Assembly: GCA_903916675.1 (NCBI GenBank)
Contig: CAIWXQ010000043.1
Coordinates: 1-60,647, forward strand
Reading direction: 5' to 3'
From: an uncultured bacterium
GTDB lineage: Bacteria > Verrucomicrobiota > Kiritimatiellia > RFP12 > CAIWXQ01
Length of the DNA: 60,647 bases
This document shows, piece after piece, positions 15,124-23,211 of the stretch. How positions within the stretch are numbered: the first letter of the stretch is position 1; every line of letters starts with the position of its first letter. Position numbers and translations under genes: made by a program. The notes under the pieces were generated by a model that worked only from the letters and a program-made list of their open reading frames with translations, ran no database searches and was not told where the DNA came from.

Positions 15124-16068
15124 TCACTGCATCAGCAGCAGCACGGCGGCCATGGCCGGGAAGGCATAGAGGGTGCTGAGCACGACAATTGCGCCGGCGA
15201 GTTCGCGGTCTGCGCCCATTTGGTCGGCCATGACGTACGAGGCTACGGCTACGGGACAGGAGAGGAAGAGCAAGGCGATCAGGCGCATTTCGCCGGTCAG
15301 GCCGATGGCGGCGCACAATCCCAAGCCGATGAGCGGGCCGCCCGCCACCCGGATCAGCGCCACGACGGTGGCCAGACCAAAGTGCCCCTTCACGCGTTCA
15401 AAGGAAAGGCTGGCACCCAGCGCCAGGAGCGCAGTCGGCAACCCGGCCTTTCCGAGCATGTCAACGGTCTTGCCGATGGGCATGGGGAGCGTCAGGCGGA
15501 AGGCGAACGCGATCAAGCCGAGCAGGCAGGAGACGATCAGCGGATTAGAGGCGAGGGACGCGGCGGTAGCGCGCCAGCGCTGGCCGGCGCTGTGGCTCGC
15601 ATCGCGCTTTGTCAGCAGCAGGACGCCACCGATATTATAGAGCGTAGTCAGAGGTGCCATGACCAGCGCCGCCATGCTCGCGGCGTCGGGATTTTTCGCA
15701 AGGGCATAGGAAATCACCGGGATGCCGACGTACGCGAGGTTGCCGCGGAAGGATCCCTGGATGAAGACGCTGCGCGATGCCGGTGCCACGCGCAGCGCAC
15801 GCGTCAGGCTCCAGGCAATCAGGATCGTGGGGATGATGGCCAGTGCCAGAATGCCGATGACGTTCAGAACAGCGCCGCCGGCGATGCGGCAGCGGGCGAC
15901 CTCCGAGAAGAGCATGCATGGCAGGCAGACCCAGAATGCGAGCTGGTTCAGCCCGCCGAAAAACCCTTCCGGCAGGAATCGCAGCCGGCGCAGCAGCACG
16001 CCCACTGCCATGGTGAGGAATACCGGCGCCAGAGAGCCAAAAATCACCCCAAACATGGCGCCTACCAT
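15124..16068 (-). CDS. AEC family (auxin efflux carrier) permease
   Basis: An integral membrane transporter of 314 aa with ten hydrophobic segments, split into two halves by a short hydrophilic loop (KRDASHSAGQRWRATAASL). The N-terminal PVFLTMAVGVLLRRLRFLPEGFFGGLNQLAF, the motif GSFRGNLAYVGIPVI in the first half, and ALGASLSFE with LFLSCPVAVASYVMADQMG in the second are typical of the AEC (TC 2.A.69) family. Bacterial members export or import malate, malonate or other small acids; the substrate cannot be read from the sequence. Start at 16068, or at the second ATG at 16056. It is a single gene flanked by repeats on both sides. Confidence 0.88.
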   Translation of the reverse strand: MVGAMFGVIFGSLAPVFLTMAVGVLLRRLRFLPEGFFGGLNQLAFWVCLPCMLFSEVARCRIAGGAVLNVIGILALAIIPTILIAWSLTRALRVAPASRSVFIQGSFRGNLAYVGIPVISYALAKNPDAASMAALVMAPLTTLYNIGGVLLLTKRDASHSAGQRWRATAASLASNPLIVSCLLGLIAFAFRLTLPMPIGKTVDMLGKAGLPTALLALGASLSFERVKGHFGLATVVALIRVAGGPLIGLGLCAAIGLTGEMRLIALLFLSCPVAVASYVMADQMGADRELAGAIVVLSTLYAFPAMAAVLLLMQ

Positions 16069-16276
16069 AGCGGATGGGGACAGCGCAAACCAAGCGCAAT
16101 CGGCAGTTCAGAGGATGCGAAGGGGAGGAAGAATCGGGGAAGATCGCGAAGGGGCTGGCCTGCGCGACAGGCGCGCAACCTAAGGCCTTCATGTCCGCAG
16201 TACCGCCTTACGCGCGCAGTCGTCACCCTTCGTGCGCTTCGAGCACCTTCCACCGCTTCGTGTCCGTATCGCCGCC
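16069..16276. repeat. Repeat-bearing intergenic region
   Basis: 208 bp between the AEC permease start and the phoU stop. It holds purine-rich GCGAAGGGGAGGAAGAAT near 16117 and GCTTCGTGTCCG at 16255-16266, members of the CTTCGTGTCC repeat family. I see no gene or clear promoter hexamers. Confidence 0.45.
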
Positions 16277-16948
16277 TCACTCGCGTGGGCGAAGTTCGGC
16301 GTTGTGGCGGACGTCCTTGCCCTGAACCACGAAGATGGCGTTCTCGGCGATGTTGGTGGCGTGGTCGCCGATGCGTTCGAGGTCGCGCGCCACGAGAATC
16401 AACTCAAGTGCTGCGGTGGTCGTCTCGGGGAAGTGGCGGATGTGTTCGGCGAGTTCGTTGGTGACGCGGCGCTTGCGGTTGTCGACCTCGTCGTCGCGAG
16501 CCAGCACGCTGCGCGCGAGCGTGGCGTCGCGGTTGACGTAGGCATGCAGGCTGTCCTTGACCATGCCGTTGGTGATAGCGGCCATCTCGGGGATGATGAC
16601 GAACGGCTTCACCGGCGGGTAGTTGAGCAGGATGACGGCCTTCTCGCAGATATTCACGGCCAGGTCCGCGAGGCGTTCAATGTCGGTGTTGGTCTTGACA
16701 GCGCCCAGAAGATAGCGGAGGTCGCCGGCCACAGGCTGATGGGTGGCGATGAGCGTCAGGCAGAGCTCGTCCACTTCGATCTGCAGGTCATTGACCAGCT
16801 GCTCGTGGCGCGCCACGACCTCGGCGGTCGCGGCGTCGCGGTTCACCAGGACGCGCAGCGCGTCGGTGATCATGAGTTCCGCCAGCGCGCTCATCTTGAT
16901 CAGCAGTGCCTTGAGCCCTGCGAGTTGTTCGTCAAAGTGGCGTTCCAT
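16277..16948 (-). CDS. phoU: Phosphate signalling regulator PhoU
   Basis: All-helical regulator that links Pst transporter activity to the phosphate two-component system. The 223-aa protein has the two PhoU repeats: the first around LNDLQIE-type VARHEQLVNDLQIEVDEL with IATHQPVAGDLRYLLGAVKTN, the second around ARSVLARDDEVDN with LILVARDLERIGDHATNIAE, both carrying the acidic metal-binding ExxxD motifs. It is the last gene of the pst run on the minus strand, 103 bp after pstB-1, with an inverted repeat in the gap. The order pstSCAB-phoU is the classical one. Confidence 0.95.
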   Translation of the reverse strand: MERHFDEQLAGLKALLIKMSALAELMITDALRVLVNRDAATAEVVARHEQLVNDLQIEVDELCLTLIATHQPVAGDLRYLLGAVKTNTDIERLADLAVNICEKAVILLNYPPVKPFVIIPEMAAITNGMVKDSLHAYVNRDATLARSVLARDDEVDNRKRRVTNELAEHIRHFPETTTAALELILVARDLERIGDHATNIAENAIFVVQGKDVRHNAELRPRE

Positions 16949-16983
16949 GTTGCGCTCCTGTTCGGGAAACAGTGATCAGTAAC

Positions 16984-17023
16984 CAGTAAACAGTATCGCA
17001 TATGAACTGCCCGCTGTTTACTG
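16984..17023. repeat. CAGTAAACAG inverted repeat
   Basis: CAGTAAACAG (16984-16993) and CTGTTTACTG (17014-17023) are perfect 10-bp arms around 20 nt, next to further ACAGTGATCAGTAACC sequence. It lies between pstB-1 and phoU and could attenuate or process the transcript there. There is no T tract. Confidence 0.6.
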
Positions 17024-17051
17024 TGAACTATTCTCTTTTCCTGCTCATTTC

Positions 17052-17852
17052 TCACCCATACCGGCCGCTGATGTAGTCCTGGGTGCGCACATCGCCGGGG
17101 TCGGTGAAAACTTTTGTGGTGGGGCCGAACTCGACCATGTCGCCCAGGAGCATGTATCCGGTGAAATCGGAGATGCGCGCCGCCTGCTGCATGTTGTGGG
17201 TTACGATCACGATGGTGTAGTCGCGCTTCAGGCCGATCATCAGCTCCTCGATCTTGGCGGTGGCGATCGGGTCGAGCGCGGAACAGGGTTCGTCCATCAG
17301 GATTACTTCCGGCGAGACGGCGAGCAGGCGCGCGATGCAGAGGCGCTGCTGCTGGTCGAGTGGCAGGTCGATGGCGGGGTCGTTGAGTCGGTCCTTGAGG
17401 TTCTCCCAGAGCCAGGCGCTGCGCAGGCTGCGTTCGAGGGTCTCGTCTAATCGGCCGCGGTTGCGGACGCCGGCCACGCGCAGGCCAAAGAGGATGTTGT
17501 CGCGCACGGAGAGTGGGAACGGGTTGGGGCGCTGGAAGACCATGCCGACGCGCGTGCGCAGCTCGCAGACGTCGGTGTCGGGCGCGTAGATGTCGCAGCC
17601 GTCCAGCTCTACGAGCCCCTGGACGAGCACGCCGGGGATCAGGTCGTTCATGCGGTTGAGCACGCGCAGGAGCGTGGATTTGCCGCAGCCGGAGGGACCG
17701 ATCAGGGCGGTAATGTGGTTGCGGGCAAACGGCATGGAGACGTCGCGCAGCGCCTGGAAGGCGCCGTAATACAGGTCTAGTCGCTCGACGCGCATCTTGG
17801 GCCCCGTCGCGGCGGCGGCGGCAGCCGGGATTTGTGTGGCGTGGTTGCTCAT
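17052..17852 (-). CDS. pstB: PstB-type ATPase 1, degenerate signature motif
   Basis: ATP-binding subunit of the phosphate ABC importer, 266 aa, acting at the inner membrane with PstA/PstC. Walker A GPSGCGKST (52-60), Q-loop Gln107 in VFQRPNPFP, Walker B VILMDE (183-188) and H-loop His219 in VTHN are intact. The ABC signature, normally LSGGQ, reads LPLDQ (163-167), although QQQRLCIAR after it is normal. The N-terminus has an extra Ala-rich stretch. The start overlaps the stop of the preceding pstB-2 by 4 bp (ATGA), which implies coupled, roughly equal synthesis. Two PstB-type subunits with complementary losses suggest a heterodimer (see findings). A sequence error is unlikely, because the frame and all neighbouring motifs are intact. 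Confidence 0.9.
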   Translation of the reverse strand: MSNHATQIPAAAAAATGPKMRVERLDLYYGAFQALRDVSMPFARNHITALIGPSGCGKSTLLRVLNRMNDLIPGVLVQGLVELDGCDIYAPDTDVCELRTRVGMVFQRPNPFPLSVRDNILFGLRVAGVRNRGRLDETLERSLRSAWLWENLKDRLNDPAIDLPLDQQQRLCIARLLAVSPEVILMDEPCSALDPIATAKIEELMIGLKRDYTIVIVTHNMQQAARISDFTGYMLLGDMVEFGPTTKVFTDPGDVRTQDYISGRYG

Positions 17853-18625
17853 CCGAAGCGTCCGGTCACGTAATCGTTGGTGCGCGTGTCGCGCGGCACG
17901 GTGAAGAGCTGCCGGGTGGGGCCGTGTTCCACCAGCTCGCCCATTAGGAAGAAGGCGGTTTCATCTGCTACGCGCGCGGCCTGCTTGGTGTTGTTGGTGA
18001 CCAGCACGATGGTGTGTCGCGCTGCGAGGGCCGTGAGGGCCTCCTCGATCTTGGCGGTCGAGATCGGGTCGAGGCCGGAACAGGGCTCGTCGAGCAGGAT
18101 GACCTCGGCACGCATGGCCAGAACGCGGGCGAGGCAAAGGCGCTGCTGCTGGCCGCCGGAAAGGCGCAGGCCGGAGGTGTGGAGGCGGTCCTTGACCTCG
18201 TCCCACAGGAACGCGGCGCGCAGGCTGTTCTCGACGAGTTCGTCGAGCTCGGTGCGCAGCGGGCGGCGACCGCCGAGGCGCGGGCCGTAGACGACGTTCT
18301 CGTAGATGCTCAGCGGCAGCGGGATCGGCAGGGCGAAAACCATGCCGACGCGTTTGCGCAGCGCTACGGGATCGAAGTGCGGATGGTAGATGTCCTCGCC
18401 GTCGATCGCCAGCACGCCTTCGATGTGGCATTCCGGTGTCAGATCGTTGAGCCGGTTGATGGCGCGCAGGAAGGAGGTCTTGCCTGAACCGGAGGGGCCG
18501 ATGATGCCGAGGATGGAATTTCGGCGGATTGGCAGCGAAATCTCGCGCAGCGCGATGGCCTTGCCGAAGAACAGGCTGAAGCTCCGCGCGTCGATCTTGA
18601 TGTCCGTTGTGGGGGTTGGGGTCAT
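17849..18625 (-). CDS. pstB: PstB-type ATPase 2, Q-loop and H-loop altered
   Basis: Second ATPase subunit of the phosphate importer, 258 aa from the ATG at 18625. Walker A GPSGSGKTS (43-51), signature LSGGQ (155-159) followed by QQRLCLAR, and Walker B VILLDE (175-180) are intact. The Q-loop, normally VFQxPNPFP, reads VFALPIPLP, with Ala98 in place of Gln. The H-loop, normally VTHN, reads VTNN, with Asn211 in place of His. These are the two residues that position the attacking water and sense the gamma phosphate in ABC ATPases, so the Walker A site of this subunit should hydrolyse ATP poorly. It lies 73 bp after pstA and is coupled by ATGA to pstB-1. The start has no strong ribosome-binding site; in-frame codons to 18727 lie inside pstA. 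Confidence 0.9.
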   Translation of the reverse strand: MTPTPTTDIKIDARSFSLFFGKAIALREISLPIRRNSILGIIGPSGSGKTSFLRAINRLNDLTPECHIEGVLAIDGEDIYHPHFDPVALRKRVGMVFALPIPLPLSIYENVVYGPRLGGRRPLRTELDELVENSLRAAFLWDEVKDRLHTSGLRLSGGQQQRLCLARVLAMRAEVILLDEPCSGLDPISTAKIEEALTALAARHTIVLVTNNTKQAARVADETAFFLMGELVEHGPTRQLFTVPRDTRTNDYVTGRFG

Positions 18626-18698
18626 TGTGTCTGGGCTATAGGCTGTAGGTTCGAAAACCGTAGTTGTGATGTGTTTTCCTCCCTGACAGCCTCTCTTC

Positions 18699-19538
18699 CT
18701 ACCGCGCCTTCCTCCGGATGAAAGCATGCATGGTCCAGTAGGCGACCGTGTTCAGGATCAGCACGGCGAGGATCAGGACAGCGGCCGTGCCATAGGCATT
18801 TTCGCCGGAAATTCCCTCGCGCGCGAGGAGGTAGAAATGCACGGCCATGGTACGCACGGAATCAAACGCCGAGACTGGCATCTGGGCCACGGTGCCGGCG
18901 GTGAAGATCACGGCCGCAGTCTCGCTGATGCAGCGGCCGGCGCCGAGCATGACGCCGGTGACGATCCCTGGCAGCGCATTGGGAAGCACGACCTTGCGCA
19001 CGGTCTCCCAGCGGGTCGCGCCCATGGAGCAGCTCACTTCGCGGTAGGCCTGGGGCACGGCGCGGATGGCTTCCTCGGAGGTGCGGATGATGGTGGGGAG
19101 GATCATGATTGCGAGGGTCAGACCGCCGGAGAGAAGCGACCAACCCATGTGCAGAATACCGACGAAGAAGACGAGCCCGAACAGGCCGAAGATGATGGAT
19201 GGAATGCCGGCCAGACAGTCGGTGCCGAAGCGGATGATGCGCGTCATTTGGGTTTCGCGGGTGTATTCGTTGAGATAAACGGCCGAGCCCACGCCCAGCG
19301 GTAGCGCGATGCCGAGGGCCAGCAGCGGCAGGAGCAGGGTGCCGACGATGATGGGGAAGATGCCGCCGGCGCGTCCCATGTCCTCTGGATTGGCGGCGAG
19401 GAACGTCCAGGTCACCACTGGCAACCCCTTGTCGAGCACGAAGACAACGATGAACACCAACACGGCAAGCGTCAGCAGCGTGGCTCCGCCGAGCATGCCG
19501 ACTACAAGCGTCTGGACCTGGCGGGGCGGAATGCGCAT
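18699..19538 (-). CDS. pstA: Phosphate ABC transporter permease PstA
   Basis: Inner-membrane subunit of the high-affinity phosphate importer, 279 aa, with six membrane helices. The family-typical region GIPSIIFGLFGLVFF and the coupling-helix (EAA-type) segment AYREVSCSMGATRWETVRKVVLPNALPGIVTG are clear. The start codon overlaps the pstC stop by one base (TGATG), consistent with coupled translation. pstB-2 follows after 73 bp, a gap containing a CTATAGCC/CTGTAGG-type stretch. Confidence 0.94.
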   Translation of the reverse strand: MRIPPRQVQTLVVGMLGGATLLTLAVLVFIVVFVLDKGLPVVTWTFLAANPEDMGRAGGIFPIIVGTLLLPLLALGIALPLGVGSAVYLNEYTRETQMTRIIRFGTDCLAGIPSIIFGLFGLVFFVGILHMGWSLLSGGLTLAIMILPTIIRTSEEAIRAVPQAYREVSCSMGATRWETVRKVVLPNALPGIVTGVMLGAGRCISETAAVIFTAGTVAQMPVSAFDSVRTMAVHFYLLAREGISGENAYGTAAVLILAVLILNTVAYWTMHAFIRRKAR

Positions 19539-20392
19539 CAGCGCGCCCCCTTCCGGCGCATGACCGCCATGGCCAGCGAGTTCAGCCCCATGATTACGAC
19601 GAAAAGCACGACGCCGGTTGCGAAGAGCGCCTCGCGGTGCCGGCCGATGGCGGCACTCATCTCGATCGCGATGTTGGCCGTGAGCGTGCGTACCGGCTCG
19701 AGTAGGCCGTGGGGGAGGCGGGGCGTGTTGCCGGCTACCATGATCACGGCCATGGTTTCGCCCACGGCGCGTCCCATGCCGAGGATGATGCTGGCCACGA
19801 TGCCGGAGCGCGCGGCCTTCAGCACCACCATGCGCACGGCCTGCCAGCGGGTGGCGCCCAGCGCCAGGGCGCCCTCACGAAAGGAGTTCGGCACCGCGCC
19901 GATGGCGTCCACGGAGATGCTGATCACCGTGGGGAGGACCATGATCCCCAGGACTATGGCCGCCGACAGGATGCAGAGACCGGGCCCGCCGAGGTGGCGG
20001 CGGATCAGTGGCGCGAGCACCATCATGCCGATGAATCCGTAGACCACGGAGGGGATGCCGGCCAGCAGCTCGATGGCGGGCTTGATCACGCGCATCACCG
20101 GCCGGGGGACGAATTCGCTCAGGAATACGGCCACCGCCACGCCCAGTGGCGCACCGATCAGCATGGCGCCCGCCGTGACCCAGAGGGACGCCACGATCAT
20201 GGCGCCCACGCCGAACTGGTTTTCCTGCGGATTCCAGTTGGTGGATGTCAGAAACTCCACCGGCCCGTACCACAGAATGAACGGGAGCCCCTCCTTGAGG
20301 CTGAAGACGGCGATCAGCATCAAGCTCGCGATCGCGGAGCAGGCGATGCCGAGGAAGGTGTACTGCGCGAACTTGTCGGCGGATAGACGCAT
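19538..20392 (-). CDS. pstC: Phosphate ABC transporter permease PstC
   Basis: Partner of PstA in the membrane channel for phosphate, 284 aa from the ATG at 20392. The family-typical pieces are GIPSVVYGFIGMMVLAPLI, the EAA-type coupling segment SFREGALALGATRWQAVRMVVLKAARSGIVAS, and GMGRAVGETMAVIMVAGNTP. It starts 4 bp after the pstS stop. The frame is open further up to 20482, but that part overlaps pstS and lacks family similarity. Confidence 0.94.
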   Translation of the reverse strand: MRLSADKFAQYTFLGIACSAIASLMLIAVFSLKEGLPFILWYGPVEFLTSTNWNPQENQFGVGAMIVASLWVTAGAMLIGAPLGVAVAVFLSEFVPRPVMRVIKPAIELLAGIPSVVYGFIGMMVLAPLIRRHLGGPGLCILSAAIVLGIMVLPTVISISVDAIGAVPNSFREGALALGATRWQAVRMVVLKAARSGIVASIILGMGRAVGETMAVIMVAGNTPRLPHGLLEPVRTLTANIAIEMSAAIGRHREALFATGVVLFVVIMGLNSLAMAVMRRKGAR

Positions 20393-20396
20393 GCGG

Positions 20397-21191
20397 CTAC
20401 TTGGCCGGCAGCAGCCCGTCCTTGCGGATCTGGGTCTGGCCGGATTCCGAGAGCACGAAATCGATGAACGCCTGGGTGGCACCCTTCGGCGCGCCCTTGG
20501 TCAGGAGGAAGATCGGCCGCACCAGTGCGTACTTGCCGGCCACGACAGCCTCGACCGTGCAGGGGACGCCGTCCACAATCAGCGCCTTGATCTTGCTGTT
20601 GACCAACCCGTGCGAGAGATAGCCGATGGCCTGGGAGTCGCCGGCGACGGTCTCGCGGATCGAGCCGTTGGAGTCCTGTACAAGGGCTCCGGAGGTGAGC
20701 TTGACGTTGCCGACGATCTGCTCGAAGGAGGAGCGCGTGCCGGAGCCGGCCTCGCGCGACACGACCGTGATCAAGGCGTCCTTCCCGCCGACGCTCTTCC
20801 AGTTGGCGATCTTGCCGCAGAAAATGTCGCGGACCTGGCTCATGGAAAGGTTGGTCACGAGGTTGGCCGGGTTGACGATCACGGCCACGCCGTCGCGCGC
20901 CACTACCACCGCGGTAAGACCGTCCGCCTCGGGCGGAAGCTTGACCATGTCCGCCATGCCGATCTGCGCCTTGCCTTGCTGGGCCGACTGGATGCCGACC
21001 GTGGAGCCGCCGCCCTGCACGGAGATGCGCACGCCGGGATGGATGGCCATGAACTGCCCGCCGAGTTTTTCGGCGAACGGCGCGAACGCCGTGGAGCCAG
21101 CGAGCGTCACGGATTCCGCGTGCTTGCCGCACCCGCCGCACATCACAGCCACAACACCAACCAATAGTACCGTCAGCTTTGCGATGGACAT
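20397..21191 (-). CDS. pstS: Phosphate-binding protein PstS
   Basis: Periplasmic phosphate-binding subunit, 264 aa. The N-terminal hydrophobic segment ends VAVMCGGCGKH; a Cys near residue 18 or 21 may be lipidated, although the lipobox is not the standard L-A-G-C. Phosphate-binding motifs are visible: LAGSTAFAPFAEKL, QGGGSTVGIQSAQQGKAQIGMADM and REAGSGTRSSFEQIVG. AGGAGG (21198-21203 on the opposite strand) lies 6 nt before the ATG. It is the first gene of the pst run, downstream of the 11-bp-spaced repeats at 21255-21323 and divergent from the DUF47-pit pair. Confidence 0.94.
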   Translation of the reverse strand: MSIAKLTVLLVGVVAVMCGGCGKHAESVTLAGSTAFAPFAEKLGGQFMAIHPGVRISVQGGGSTVGIQSAQQGKAQIGMADMVKLPPEADGLTAVVVARDGVAVIVNPANLVTNLSMSQVRDIFCGKIANWKSVGGKDALITVVSREAGSGTRSSFEQIVGNVKLTSGALVQDSNGSIRETVAGDSQAIGYLSHGLVNSKIKALIVDGVPCTVEAVVAGKYALVRPIFLLTKGAPKGATQAFIDFVLSESGQTQIRKDGLLPAK

Positions 21192-21254
21192 GCCAGACCT
21201 CCTGGATCACGAAAACACGCTGCCGCAACGTGCGGCGTAGAATTTGTTGCAAAT

Positions 21255-21323
21255 CTAGCACGCATCTAACAAAGGGTCAACGAGCGCAGGCAAATCTAAC
21301 AGAAATCTAACAATATGCTAACA
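21255..21323. promoter_or_regulatory. Pho-box-like 11-bp direct repeats
   Basis: CTAGCA/CTAACA hexamers occur at 21255, 21266, 21296, 21307 and 21318 (plus strand), each cluster with exact 11-bp spacing, plus a weak TCAACG at 21277. On the minus strand these read TGTTAGA with 4-5 bp between units. The spacing matches PhoB/PhoP response-regulator boxes (7-mer plus 4 bp in E. coli; TTAACA-type repeats in Bacillus). They lie between the divergent pstS and DUF47-pit genes, so one or both may be controlled by phosphate limitation. Confidence 0.75.
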
Positions 21324-21359
21324 TGGCGCAGGCGTCGGCAGTTCAGCGCGTGGCCCGCC

Positions 21360-21405
21360 CTTGACGGCAATCCAGTTTGCCTTCACCGTCAAGAAATCTT
21401 ATAGT
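21360..21405 (+). promoter_or_regulatory. Promoter with inverted repeat, DUF47-pit
   Basis: TTGCCT (21377-21382), a 17-bp spacer and TATAGT (21400-21405) form a good promoter about 44 nt before the DUF47 ATG. An inverted repeat CTTGACGG (21360-21367) / CCGTCAAG (21386-21393) spans the -35 box and enters the spacer, a plausible operator separate from the Pho boxes. Confidence 0.5.
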
Positions 21406-21448
21406 ATTAAAGACAGTGATTTACCTGATTCAGGAGGCTGACTGGAAG

Positions 21449-22078
21449 ATGAAAGCCCTGCGGAAACTCCTCGGATACGATGACAAGTTCTTTGATCTGC
21501 TCGAGGCCAGCGCCCTGGAGGCGCAGAGCAGCGTGCAGCTCCTGGCCACGCTGGTCAGGAGCCCGGACAAGGTTCCCACGCTGGATGATTTCATCCTGAC
21601 TCGCCGTAAGGACAAGCGCATCACCGAGGAGATCACGGAGGCGCTCTGCAAGACGTTCGTGACGCCCCTTGAGCGCGAAGATATCGAGGCGCTCTCCTTC
21701 GCGCTGTACAAGATCCCGAAGACGGTCGAGAAATTTAGCGAAAAATTTGTTCTTTGCAATGCCCAGGTACGGGATGTCAACTTCCAGGAGCAGATCCGTA
21801 TCCTCGAGACTTCCGTGGCCACCCTGTTGGTCATGGTGCAGAATCTCCGCGCGCGCACGCACCTGGAAAAGATGAAGGAGCTGAACGAAAAGCTGCACCA
21901 CCTGGAAGGCCAGGCGGACAAGCTGATGCTGCTGTTCATCCGTGACCTCTACAGCGGCCACCACGATCCGCTCAAGGTCATCATCACGCTCGATCTCTAT
22001 GAAACCTTGGAGGGGACCATCGATCGGTGCCGCGACGCCGGCAACGTGATCTTTCAGATCGTTTTGAAATACTCCTAG
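21449..22078 (+). CDS. DUF47 family PhoU-like protein
   Basis: A 209-aa helical protein of the DUF47 (TIGR00153, PhoU-like) family, usually encoded next to a Pit phosphate transporter and thought to regulate it or bind metals. Family features include the N-terminal LLGYDDKFFDLLEASALEAQSS, the later IRILETSVATLLVMVQNL, and a C-terminal LETLEGTIDRC-like LYETLEGTIDRCRDAGNVI. The start at 21449 matches the family; AGGAGG lies 11 nt upstream with a closer GGAAG. pit follows after 65 bp. Confidence 0.88.
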   Translation: MKALRKLLGYDDKFFDLLEASALEAQSSVQLLATLVRSPDKVPTLDDFILTRRKDKRITEEITEALCKTFVTPLEREDIEALSFALYKIPKTVEKFSEKFVLCNAQVRDVNFQEQIRILETSVATLLVMVQNLRARTHLEKMKELNEKLHHLEGQADKLMLLFIRDLYSGHHDPLKVIITLDLYETLEGTIDRCRDAGNVIFQIVLKYS

Positions 22079-22143
22079 CTGCCCGTCGGACACAACCCCG
22101 GACCATTCCAGAACCTTGTATCGAAGGCTCTCAGGTCGCGCTT

Positions 22144-23181
22144 ATGGAACTGATTCTGATTGTCATTGTTGCCGCGCTGGCCTTTGAGTACATCAACGGC
22201 TTTCACGACACTGCTATCTCGATCGCCACCAGTGTGTCCACCAAAGTGTTGACGCCACGGCAGGCTGTAGTCATGGCGGCGTCGTTTAATCTGGTCGGCG
22301 CGCTGGTGGGAACCTCGGTGGCGGCGACCATAGGCAAGGGGCTCGTAGACACGTCGTATGTCACACCGATGACGGTGTTCTGCGCCCTGTTCTCCGCGAT
22401 TATCTGGAATCTGGCGACTTGGTGGCTCGGGCTGCCCTCCAGTTCCAGCCATGCGCTTATCGGCGGGTTGTGCGGTGCAACGTTGGCCGCGGCGCACGGT
22501 AACTGGGCGGTGATCAAGGTTACTGAGCTCATGCACAAGATCGTCTGGCCGATGTTCGCGGCCCCGATAATTGGCATATCTGGCGGATGCCTGCTGATGC
22601 TGCTGATTCTTTTCTTCATTCACCGGATCCGGCCGCTGGTCATCAACCGGGTGTTTGGCCGGCTGCAACTTGTGAGTGCCGCATGGATGGGGTTTAGCCA
22701 TGGCACCAACGACGCGCAGAAAACCATGGGGATTATTGCGCTGCTGCTTTTTACCGGGACACAGGCTGGGTCCTTTGACCACCTGCCAGACTGGCTCGCG
22801 TTCCTGCGGACACCGGAATTCAAGGTGGCGGGCTGGATCAAGGTGGCTTGCGCCATCACCATGGCCGCCGGAACGGCTGCTGGCGGCTGGCGCATCATCC
22901 GAACGCTTGGGCACAAAGTGGTGCGCCTCCAGCCGATCCACGGTTTTGCCGCGCAGACTACGGCTGCGGCCATCATTCAGGTGGCCAGCTACCTCGGTAT
23001 TCCGCTCTCGACCACGCAGGTGATCTCTGCGTCGATCGTGGGTGTAGGCACCACCAAGCGGTTCAGTGCCGTGAAGTGGGGGATGGTCGGCAAGATCGTC
23101 TGGGCTTGGGCGCTGACCGCGCCCACCACTGCGCTGCTCGGCTATTGGCTGCAGAAGCTCTGCCTGCAGGCGCCGCATTGA
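22144..23181 (+). CDS. pit: PiT family inorganic phosphate transporter
   Basis: Low-affinity, ion-driven phosphate permease, 345 aa. The duplicated PiT signatures are clear: FEYINGFHDTAISIATSVST at the N-terminus and SAAWMGFSHGTNDAQKTMGIIAL in the second half. About ten membrane helices, and a C-terminal segment GIPLSTTQVISASIVGVGTTKR that is typical as well. It is probably cotranscribed with the DUF47 gene. The organism thus encodes high- and low-affinity phosphate uptake back to back around one regulatory region. Confidence 0.95.
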   Translation: MELILIVIVAALAFEYINGFHDTAISIATSVSTKVLTPRQAVVMAASFNLVGALVGTSVAATIGKGLVDTSYVTPMTVFCALFSAIIWNLATWWLGLPSSSSHALIGGLCGATLAAAHGNWAVIKVTELMHKIVWPMFAAPIIGISGGCLLMLLILFFIHRIRPLVINRVFGRLQLVSAAWMGFSHGTNDAQKTMGIIALLLFTGTQAGSFDHLPDWLAFLRTPEFKVAGWIKVACAITMAAGTAAGGWRIIRTLGHKVVRLQPIHGFAAQTTAAAIIQVASYLGIPLSTTQVISASIVGVGTTKRFSAVKWGMVGKIVWAWALTAPTTALLGYWLQKLCLQAPH

Positions 23182-23211
23182 TCCCCGCTGCAGGGCGCGA
23201 TTCAGCCCGCT

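Noticed and set aside
17052..17852. pstB-1 as a pseudogene because of the lost signature motif
   Set aside because: The frame is full length with all other motifs intact, and its defect complements that of pstB-2, so a functional heterodimer is more likely.
21192..21254. Precise -10 box for pstS
   Set aside because: No hexamer at a suitable distance from the repeats is convincing; an activator-dependent promoter may lack a good one.
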